DNA of 64,000 bases from Streptomyces sp. NBC_01244 (GTDB taxonomy: Bacteria; Actinomycetota; Actinomycetes; Streptomycetales; Streptomycetaceae), in assembly GCF_035987325.1 (NCBI RefSeq), contig NZ_CP108488.1, positions 6,138,001 to 6,202,000 on the forward strand, read 5' to 3'. The position numbers were made by a program, and so were the translations under genes. The notes beneath the pieces are model-generated. The model did no database searches. It saw only the letters and a program-made list of their open reading frames with translations, and had not been told where the DNA came from. Below, one piece after another: positions 51,468-58,545 of the stretch (position 1 is the stretch's first letter; each line of letters starts with the position of its first letter).

Positions 51468-52381
51468 CCGTGCCGCTGGACGAAGCCATCCCCCCGCTGG
51501 ACCCGCCTCCGACCCCGCCCCGCAGGGCACGCTCCGGCGGGGATCCCGTCAAGGCGCTGCTCCACCGCCACCGGGAGCTCTGCGAGCACGCCGTGGACCC
51601 GCTGGAGATCGCCGCCGGGCTGGAGGCGCACGGCATCACCGACCGCACCGCCGCCCGCTTCCGCCACCGGGACGTCTTCTCCCTCGCGGAGGAGCTCTAC
51701 GCCCGGACCCCCCGCGACGGCACCACACCGGCCCCGCAGGCGGGGATCCCGGTCCAGGCCAAGGCGGTACGCGGCTTCGGCTACGCGCTGCTGCCCGGGG
51801 CCCTCGCCCTCGGCGCGAGCGCCGCCGGGGTGCCCTGGGCCGGAGCCCTCGCCGCGCTCGTCACCGTCGCCGGGCTCGGACGGCCGGGCCGGGCCGCCGG
51901 GGGCCGCTTCCCCGCCGCCGTGTACCTGCTGGCCGCCGCCGCCCTCGGCTGGGCCGTCCACCGCCACGGCACCCCGCTCGGGACCGCCCTGGCCCTGGCC
52001 GTCGCCCCCGGGCACCTGGCCGGCGCCGTCTTCGCGGCCCGCGCCCGGCGCCGCCTCGCCGGGAGCCGGGCCCTGGAGGACTTCGCCGACGGGGTGAGAC
52101 CCCTGCTCCTCGGGACGCTCGCGCTGTACGCCGCCGCCGCCGCGGGGGCGGCCGCACTGACCGGGGCCCCCCTGGCGGTGGCCGTACCCCTCGCGCTGCT
52201 GCTCTTCCTGACCCGGCTGCTGCTCCGCCACGGAGCCCCCCGCGGAGCACTCGCGGCGGCCCCGGCCCTCGTACTCGCCCTGCTCCCGGTCCCGGCGGCG
52301 CCGTTCGCCGCCGTGGCGGGAGTCCTCGTACCCGCCGTCCTCGCGCTGTCGCGGGCCTCCGCGCACGCGCGGCGGCCCTGA
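51464..52381 (+). CDS. Multi-spanning membrane protein, 305 aa
   Basis: The ATG overlaps the glycosyltransferase stop. Residues 1-85 form a cytoplasmic domain (LEIAAGLEAHGITDRTAARF then RHRDVFSLAEELYA) that looks like a small helical module. The remaining 220 residues hold about eight Ala/Leu-rich spans. There is no clear match to PelG or Wzx/Wzy. Tight coupling to the glycosyltransferase suggests a partner in polysaccharide assembly or export. I do not recognise the family. Confidence 0.8.
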   Translation: MTVPLDEAIPPLDPPPTPPRRARSGGDPVKALLHRHRELCEHAVDPLEIAAGLEAHGITDRTAARFRHRDVFSLAEELYARTPRDGTTPAPQAGIPVQAKAVRGFGYALLPGALALGASAAGVPWAGALAALVTVAGLGRPGRAAGGRFPAAVYLLAAAALGWAVHRHGTPLGTALALAVAPGHLAGAVFAARARRRLAGSRALEDFADGVRPLLLGTLALYAAAAAGAAALTGAPLAVAVPLALLLFLTRLLLRHGAPRGALAAAPALVLALLPVPAAPFAAVAGVLVPAVLALSRASAHARRP

Positions 52382-52463
52382 TTCCTTCGGAAGCAGACAC
52401 CGAAGCGCCGTACCCGCCACCCCGATCCACCCATCCAGCAAGGAGACACAGGACGTAACGGGA

Positions 52464-52487
52464 TCCCCCTTCTGAAGGAGGGGGCTT
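52464..52487. repeat. Element-end hairpin, inverted copy of 45225-45248
   Basis: The reverse complement of these 24 nt matches 45225-45248 with one difference (stem CCCCCTTC/GAAGGAGGGGG). It lies about 20 nt after an orphan AAGGAG site (52440-52445) and marks the left end of the IscB-type remnant. Confidence 0.75.
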
Positions 52488-52553
52488 TCAGCCCGATGGA
52501 CTGACGGCCGCCGTTACCAGCACCAGCCAACACCCATATTGGAGGTGAACCAG

Positions 52554-53638
52554 TTGGCTACGTTCCGCTCACGACAGAAGACCGACCGCGCTGTGCTTCC
52601 TCAGCAGCTCGCTCTCGAATTCGAGTCAGCAGACACCCCCCGGATCGGGGACGAAACGGGGCTCGAAGGCCGTAGGGCACCGGGTGCGGAACATGTGCGA
52701 GAGGAGACCTCTGCAGCTTCATCCGGCGGCAGAGGCGTCACCCTCCAGTCCTCCGGGGCCGGGGAGGAGCCGCGTGAGCGGCACCCTCATGTTTTTGTAC
52801 TAGACAAGCACCACAGGCCGTTGCAGCCCACCAACCCAGCGCGGGCACGGAAGCTGCTCACGAAGGGACGTGCCGTCGTCCACCGGCACACACCGTTCGT
52901 TATCCGGTTGAAGGACCGCACCGTCGCCGAAAGCGAGATCGACGGGGTAGAGCTGGGTATCGATCCCGGCAGCAAGCACACCGGTATCGCCGTGTTCACC
53001 GCCGAGGCGGGGGAGCGTCGGGGCCGGTACAGCATCCAGCTTGATCACCGGGGCGCGACCATCCGCAAGAAGATGGAGCAGCGCGCCGCCTACCGGCGGG
53101 GCCGCCGTACCCGGAACCTGCGTCACCGCGCCCCGCGTTTCCTCAACCGCACGAAGCCGAAGGGCTGGCTCGCCCCGTCTCTCCGTCATCGCGTGGTCAC
53201 CACCCTGTCGTGGACGAACCGGCTGGCCCGCTGGGCTCCCGTCCGCAGCGTGCATGTGGAACGGGTCGCGTTCGACTCCACCAGGTGGGCACTATGGCGG
53301 GCCCTCGAAGCCCTGTCCTGGTCACCGGATGCGCAGGGCGCGGCACCCACACCCGCACCCGGCCGGACAAGCACGGCTTCCCCCGACTACGGATGCCCCG
53401 GCACAAACAGTTCTTCGGCTACGCCACCGGCGACCTCGCCCGCGCAGTCGTTCCCACAGGCAAGAACGCCGGCACCCACACCGGACGCATCGCTGTCCGA
53501 TCCACCGGCAGCTTCAACATCACCACCGCTCACGGCATCGTCCAAGGCGTCCGGCACAAACGCTTCCGCCTCCTCCAGCGGGCAGACGGCTACGCCTACA
53601 GCACAAGGCCCGAACGAAAGACCACCGATGCCGCCTGA
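52554..53638 (+). pseudogene. iscB: IscB-type nuclease remnant (HNH and RuvC-III deleted, frameshifted)
   Basis: TTG 52554 has GGAGGTG 6 nt upstream. After ~75 variable residues comes the PLMP-type motif VFVLDKHHRPLQPTNPARAR, RuvC-I GVELGIDPGSKHTGIAV, an Arg-rich bridge helix (YRRGRRTRNLRHRAPRF) and RuvC-II VHVERVAFD. The sequence then jumps to STRWALWRALEAL, which normally follows the HNH, and changes frame into PVLVTGCAGRGTHTRTRPDK ... VRHKRFRLLQRADGYAY, the C-terminal domain. HNH and RuvC-III are missing, so no nuclease activity is expected. Confidence 0.85.
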
Positions 53639-53685
53639 CCGCCAGAGCACTGCGATTCGCCGTGGCGGCGAGTCCCAGCGGTTTT

Positions 53686-53740
53686 CCTGCTCCGCAGGAG
53701 CTTTGTTTCCTCCCCCAGCCAAAGCAGGGGGTTTCCACGA
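53686..53740 (+). repeat. Right-end hairpins of the IscB remnant
   Basis: CCTGC-TCC-GCAGG (53686-53698) and a CCCCC/GGGGG stem (53712-53731) followed by TTTCC lie just after the remnant and before the epimerase leader. They resemble transposon-end or scaffold hairpins; the precise boundary is not visible. Confidence 0.5.
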
Positions 53741-53785
53741 AGGGATCACGATGACCGGCCAGCCAACCAACCAAGGGGCCGCGCG

Positions 53786-54811
53786 ATGAGGGTGTTGCTG
53801 ATCGGAGCCAACGGATACCTCGGACGCTACGTCGCGGACCGCCTGCTCGCCGACCCCGCGGTCCAGCTCACCGCGCTCGGCCGCGGCGACGACGCCGACG
53901 TCCGCTTCGACCTCGCCACCGGCAGCCCCGGCGCGCTCACCCGGTTCCTCGACGCCGTCCACCCGGGCGTCGTCATCAACTGCGCGGGAGCCACCCGGGG
54001 CGGCGCCCGCGAGCTCACCCGGCACAACACCGTCGCCGTCGCCACGATCTGCGAATCGCTGCGCCGCAGCGGCTGCGGCGCCCGGCTCGTCCAGCTCGGC
54101 TGCGCCGCCGAGTACGGGCCCAGCCAGCCCGGGTCCTCCACGGCCGAGGACGCCGTGCCCAGACCCGGAGGGCCGTACGGAGTCAGCAAACTGGCCGCCA
54201 CCGAGCTCGTCCTCGGCTCCGGGCTGGACGCCGTCGTCCTGCGGGTCTTCTCGCCCGTCGGCCCCGGCACCCCCGCCGGATCCCCCCTCGGCCGGCTCGC
54301 CGAGGCCATGCGGCGCGCGATGCAGTCCGGGGACGGCGAGCTCAAGCTCAGCGGGCTCGGCGTCCAGCGCGACTTCGTCGACGTACGCGACGTGGCGCGG
54401 GCGGTGCACGCCGCCTCGCTGTCGGCGGCCCAGGGCGTCGTCAACATCGGCACCGGCCGGGCGGTCCGGCTGCGCGACGCGGCCGCCGTGCTGGCGCGGG
54501 TCGCCGGGTACGGAGGCTCGCTGCACGAGATCGACGTACCGCAGCACGGACAGCACGCGCAGCACCCGCAGGCGCACGGACACCCCGGCCGGCCCACCGG
54601 GCTCGCCGCCATCGGCTCCCCGCGTTCCGAGGCCACGGCCGAGCAGCTCGCCGCCGCGACGGCCCAGCCCCCGTACCCCTACCCGGACGGCTGCGGAGCC
54701 TGGCAGCAGGCGGATGTCCGTACCGCCCGCGACCGGCTCGGCTGGCGGCCGCGGATCAACCTGGAGGAATCCCTCGCGGACATCTGGATGGAGGCGGCGT
54801 GCCGCATCTGA
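53786..54811 (+). CDS. NAD-dependent epimerase/dehydratase (extended SDR)
   Basis: A 341-aa protein. The nucleotide motif GANGYLG lies at residues 7-13 and the catalytic YGVSK at about 132-136; RVFSPVGPGTP and RDFVDVRDVARA are typical of nucleotide-sugar 4-epimerases and 4,6-dehydratases. A His/Gln-rich insert (QHGQHAQHPQAHGHPG) precedes the C-terminal part. The IscB remnant separates it from its probable original leader at 52440. It overlaps the spherulin-4 gene by 13 nt, so both work together. Confidence 0.9.
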   Translation: MRVLLIGANGYLGRYVADRLLADPAVQLTALGRGDDADVRFDLATGSPGALTRFLDAVHPGVVINCAGATRGGARELTRHNTVAVATICESLRRSGCGARLVQLGCAAEYGPSQPGSSTAEDAVPRPGGPYGVSKLAATELVLGSGLDAVVLRVFSPVGPGTPAGSPLGRLAEAMRRAMQSGDGELKLSGLGVQRDFVDVRDVARAVHAASLSAAQGVVNIGTGRAVRLRDAAAVLARVAGYGGSLHEIDVPQHGQHAQHPQAHGHPGRPTGLAAIGSPRSEATAEQLAAATAQPPYPYPDGCGAWQQADVRTARDRLGWRPRINLEESLADIWMEAACRI

Positions 54812-55551
54812 CCACCCCGCCGGCCGCCGGCCAGGCGGCCACCGAGGCGGGCCGGCTGGGATTAGGGGTCCCCGGGTACGCGCATCCGCTGCTGGCCCCG
54901 GTGGAGTGGGCCGAGCTGACCCGGCCCGGCACGCCGCTGCACTGGGCCGTCCTCAACGTCACGGACGGGCCGGGCGGCCGGCCCGACCCGCACTGTACGG
55001 AGGCGGCCGCGAAGCTCCGCGGCGCGGGCGGCGCGGTCCTCGGGCATCTCGCGATGCGAGACGGAGAGCGGTCGTTCGGGGAGCTCGTCTCCGACGCCCA
55101 CCGCTTCCGCGACTGGTACGGAGCCGACGGCTTCTACCTCGCGGACGCCCCGGCCGGGAACGCGGAGCTGGCCTCCGTACGCCGGGTCGTGGACACCCTG
55201 CGGGGACTCGGCGAGGGGCTGCGGATCGTCCTCGGACACGGCACGCACCCCTGCGAGGGGTACACGGAAACCGCGGACCAGCTGGTCACCTTCTCCGGGA
55301 GCTGGGCCGACTACCGCTGGTCGCAGGTGGCGGAGTGGACGGCCGACCACCCGCCGGAGACGTTCTGCCACCTCGTGCACGGAGTACCGCGCACGCACCT
55401 GGAGGAAGCGCTCCGGATCGCCCGCTGGCAGGGCGCGGGGACCATCTGGTTCACCGACCGGCGCGGGGCCGCTCCGCTGGATCCCTGGGCCTCGATGCCC
55501 GGGTATTGGGACGAAATCGTCTCGCGGATCGGACCGGGTGTCTCGGAATGA
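54799..55551 (+). CDS. Spherulation-specific family 4 (GH135-like) protein
   Basis: A 250-aa TIM-barrel-type protein from GTG 54799. GVPGYAHPLLAPVEWAEL, WAVLNVTDGPG, GHLAMRDGERSF, YGADGFYLADAP and WSQVAEWTADHP follow the spherulin-4 pattern. Fungal Sph3 of this family (GH135) cleaves alpha-1,4-linked galactosamine polysaccharide. No signal peptide is visible, which is odd for a secreted hydrolase. The gene pairs with an epimerase and a PelF-like transferase, pointing to amino-sugar polymer metabolism (inference). Confidence 0.85.
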   Translation: MPHLTTPPAAGQAATEAGRLGLGVPGYAHPLLAPVEWAELTRPGTPLHWAVLNVTDGPGGRPDPHCTEAAAKLRGAGGAVLGHLAMRDGERSFGELVSDAHRFRDWYGADGFYLADAPAGNAELASVRRVVDTLRGLGEGLRIVLGHGTHPCEGYTETADQLVTFSGSWADYRWSQVAEWTADHPPETFCHLVHGVPRTHLEEALRIARWQGAGTIWFTDRRGAAPLDPWASMPGYWDEIVSRIGPGVSE

Positions 55552-55614
55552 AGGAGGGCGTGGCAGTGTTACGGGAAGAACCACCGTTAAGACTTAATCA
55601 TCTACGGAGTCCCC

Positions 55615-56793
55615 GTGTCGCTGCCACCCCTGGTAGAGCCAGCTGCTGAGCTCACCGTTGACGAGGTCCGTCGGTACTCCCGCCACCTGATCATCCCCGA
55701 CGTGGGGATGGACGGCCAGAAGCGCCTGAAGAACGCCAAGGTGCTGGCCGTGGGCGCGGGCGGCCTCGGCTCGCCCGCCCTCATGTACCTGGCCGCGGCC
55801 GGCGTCGGCACGCTGGGCATCGTGGAGTTCGACGAGGTCGACGAGTCGAACCTGCAGCGCCAGATCATCCACAGTCAGGCGGACATCGGCCGTTCCAAGG
55901 CCGAGTCGGCCCGCGACAGCGTGCTGGGCATCAACCCGTACGTGAACGTGGTCCTCCACGAAGAGCGGCTCGAAGCCGACAACGTGATGGAGATCTTCAG
56001 CCAGTACGACCTCATCGTCGACGGCACGGACAACTTCGCCACGCGCTACCTCGTGAACGACGCCTGCGTGCTGCTGAACAAGCCGTACGTGTGGGGCTCG
56101 ATCTACCGCTTCGACGGCCAGGCCTCGGTCTTCTGGTCCGAGCACGGCCCGTGCTACCGCTGCCTCTACCCGGAGCCGCCCCCGCCGGGCATGGTCCCGA
56201 GCTGCGCCGAGGGCGGCGTGCTGGGCGTGCTCTGCGCGTCCATCGGGTCCATCCAGGTCACCGAGGCCATCAAGGTCCTCACCGGCGTCGGCGAGTCGCT
56301 GGTCGGCCGTCTGATGATCTACGACGCCCTGGAGATGCAGTACCGCCAGGTCAAGGTCCGCAAGGACCCCGACTGCGCGGTCTGCGGTCCGAACGCGACC
56401 GTCACCGAGCTCATCGACTACGAGGCCTTCTGCGGCGTCGTGTCGGAGGAGGCCCAGGAGGCCGCGCTCGGCTCGACGATCACTCCCAAGCAGCTCAAGG
56501 AGTGGATCGACAACGACGAGCCGATCGAGATCATCGACGTCCGCGAGATCAACGAGTACGAGATCGTCTCGATCCCCGGCGCGAAGCTGATCCCCAAGGG
56601 CGAGTTCCTGATGGGCACCGCCCTCGCGGACCTGCCGCAGGACAAGCGCATCGTCTTGCACTGCAAGACGGGTGTCCGCAGTGCGGAAGTCCTCGCGGTC
56701 CTGAAGTCCGCGGGCTTCGCGGACGCGGTCCACGTCGGCGGCGGCGTCATCGGCTGGGTCCACCAGATCGAGCCCGAGAAGCCGGTCTACTAA
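55615..56793 (+). CDS. moeZ: Adenylyltransferase/sulfurtransferase MoeZ
   Basis: A 392-aa protein from GTG 55615 (CGGAG upstream). The E1-like ThiF/MoeB domain has VLAVGAGGLGSPALMYLAAA for ATP and paired zinc Cys (YRCLYPEPP, CAVCG). A C-terminal rhodanese domain carries the active-site Cys in LHCKTGVRS. It activates and thiolates small sulfur carriers such as MoaD, ThiS or CysO for molybdopterin, thiamine and cysteine synthesis. Mycobacterial moeB1 lies in the same neighbourhood. Complete. Confidence 0.96.
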   Translation: MSLPPLVEPAAELTVDEVRRYSRHLIIPDVGMDGQKRLKNAKVLAVGAGGLGSPALMYLAAAGVGTLGIVEFDEVDESNLQRQIIHSQADIGRSKAESARDSVLGINPYVNVVLHEERLEADNVMEIFSQYDLIVDGTDNFATRYLVNDACVLLNKPYVWGSIYRFDGQASVFWSEHGPCYRCLYPEPPPPGMVPSCAEGGVLGVLCASIGSIQVTEAIKVLTGVGESLVGRLMIYDALEMQYRQVKVRKDPDCAVCGPNATVTELIDYEAFCGVVSEEAQEAALGSTITPKQLKEWIDNDEPIEIIDVREINEYEIVSIPGAKLIPKGEFLMGTALADLPQDKRIVLHCKTGVRSAEVLAVLKSAGFADAVHVGGGVIGWVHQIEPEKPVY

Positions 56794-56801
56794 GCAGTCG
56801 C

Positions 56802-56845
56802 CCGGAGGGGCCGTATCCCGCTCGCGCGGGGTGCGGCCCCTCCGG
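56802..56845. terminator. Terminator between moeZ and the peptidase gene
   Basis: A 12-bp perfect outer stem (56802-56813 with 56834-56845; arm CCGGAGGGGCCG) with an inner CCCGC/GCGGG stem, 9 nt after the moeZ stop and before a converging gene. Confidence 0.83.
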
Positions 56846-56873
56846 CATGTTCCGGGGCCCTTTCCCGCAGGGC

Positions 56874-58451
56874 CTAGACGGGCGAGGTCGGGGCCGGTGA
56901 CTTCGACGCCGTGCAGACGGTGCCCGCGCCGGGCACCTTCCCGTCGAGCAGGTAGGAGTCGACGGCCTGCTGCACGCAGGGGTCGCCGCTGTTGTAGGCG
57001 CCGTGCCCCTCGCCCTTGAAGGTGAGCTCCACGCCGACGCCGGGGCCGAGCCGCTCCACCATCTTGCGGGCGCCCTCGTACGGGGTCGCCGGGTCACCGG
57101 TGTTGCCGATCACCAGGATGGGCGCCGATCCGGGAGCGGACACGTCCGGGGTGTTCCAGGCACCCGCGACGGGCCAGTCGGTGCAGCCCATCATGGCCCA
57201 GCCGAGGAAGTCCCCGAAGACGGGCGAGGCGGCGCGGAACTCGGGCAGCTTCGCCTTGGTCTGCGCCAGGGTGTAGCGGTCCTTGGAGTCGGCGCAGCTG
57301 ATGGCGGTGTTTGCCGACCCGATGTTGCTGTAAGTGCCCTTGGGGTCCCGGCCGTTGAGGGCGTCCGACATGGCGAGCAGCAGCTGCCCCTGGCCGCCCT
57401 CGGCCTCGTCCAGGCCCTGTTCCAGCAGCGGCCAGGCCTCCTTGGAGTACAGGGCGAAGGCGATGCCGTTGGTCGCGGCGTCCTCCGTGAGCAGCCGGTC
57501 GCCGGAGCCGGGGATGGGCTTGGCCGCGAGCTCCTTCTGGAGCTTGATGATGTTCGCCTCGATCTCCTTGGCGGTGCTGCCCTGCAGGACGCAGGAGTCG
57601 CCGCGGTTCACGCAGTCCTGGGCGAAGTTGCCGAGCGCGAGCTGGAAGCCCTTGGCCTGGCCGAGGGCGCCCTGCTCGGAGTTCTTGGTCGGATCGACCA
57701 CGGCGTCGAAGACGGCCCGGCCGACGTTCTTGGGGAAGAGGTGGGCGTAGACCCCGCCGAGCTCGGTGCCGTAGGAGATGCCGAAGTAGTACAGCTTCTC
57801 GTCGCCGAGGGCCTGACGGATCCGGTCCAGGTCACGGGCCGCGTTCTCGGTGCCCACGTGGGGCAGCACCTTGCCGGACTTCACCTCGCAGGCGTCCTTG
57901 TACTTCTTGGAGGTGGCGAGGTACTGCTTCTCCTCCTCCGGCGTCGAGGGGCTGGAGTCGGCGGCGTAGTACGCGTCCAGCTGCTTGTCGTCCTCGCACA
58001 GCACGGGCGCGCTGCGGCCCACCCCGCGCGGGTCGAAGCTGACCAGGTCGTAGCGCTCGCGCAGGGCCGCGTACTCCTTCGCGGCGCCGGGCAGGGTGCT
58101 GATGCCGGAGCCGCCGGGGCCGCCGAAGTTGAAGACGAGCGAGCCGATCCGCTTGTCCTGATCGCGGGCCTTCGCCCGGATCAGCGCCAGCGGGATGGTC
58201 TCCCCTTCCGGCTCGGCGTAATCGAGGGGCACGTCGACGACGGCGCACTGCCAGTCCTTGCCGGGTACCTGCCCGACGCCCTCGGCGGGGGTGGGGGCCC
58301 CGCACTCTCCCCACTTGGGTTTCTTGATGCCCTGTGCGGCGCCGTCCTTGCCCCTCTTCTTCTCGCCCCCACTTTCGGAACAGGCACTGGTGGCGAGCAG
58401 TGCGGCGGCAGCGGTGGCGGCAGCGGCCACCCGGAGGGCGTGTGTCGGCAT
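56874..58451 (-). CDS. Secreted tripeptidyl aminopeptidase-like hydrolase (SlpD/SlpE type), lipoprotein
   Basis: A 525-aa exported alpha/beta hydrolase of peptidase family S33. The signal peptide ends in a lipobox (ALLATSAC, Cys about residue 24). FNFGGPGGSGISTLPG is the oxyanion region, YYFGISYGTELGG the nucleophile elbow, VIGNTGDPATPYEGA the Asp region and FKGEGHGAYNSGDPC the His. A TAP-like C-terminal domain is present. It likely trims N-terminal tripeptides from secreted proteins. It converges with moeZ. Confidence 0.93.
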   Translation of the reverse strand: MPTHALRVAAAATAAAALLATSACSESGGEKKRGKDGAAQGIKKPKWGECGAPTPAEGVGQVPGKDWQCAVVDVPLDYAEPEGETIPLALIRAKARDQDKRIGSLVFNFGGPGGSGISTLPGAAKEYAALRERYDLVSFDPRGVGRSAPVLCEDDKQLDAYYAADSSPSTPEEEKQYLATSKKYKDACEVKSGKVLPHVGTENAARDLDRIRQALGDEKLYYFGISYGTELGGVYAHLFPKNVGRAVFDAVVDPTKNSEQGALGQAKGFQLALGNFAQDCVNRGDSCVLQGSTAKEIEANIIKLQKELAAKPIPGSGDRLLTEDAATNGIAFALYSKEAWPLLEQGLDEAEGGQGQLLLAMSDALNGRDPKGTYSNIGSANTAISCADSKDRYTLAQTKAKLPEFRAASPVFGDFLGWAMMGCTDWPVAGAWNTPDVSAPGSAPILVIGNTGDPATPYEGARKMVERLGPGVGVELTFKGEGHGAYNSGDPCVQQAVDSYLLDGKVPGAGTVCTASKSPAPTSPV

Positions 58452-58545
58452 GCCTTCATCCTGTGCGCGCCACGCACGCCCCGCCCCCGCGCTGACCCAT
58501 CCGGGTCAAGCGGGGGCGGGGGGCGGACGAGCGGCCGGCGGGCCG

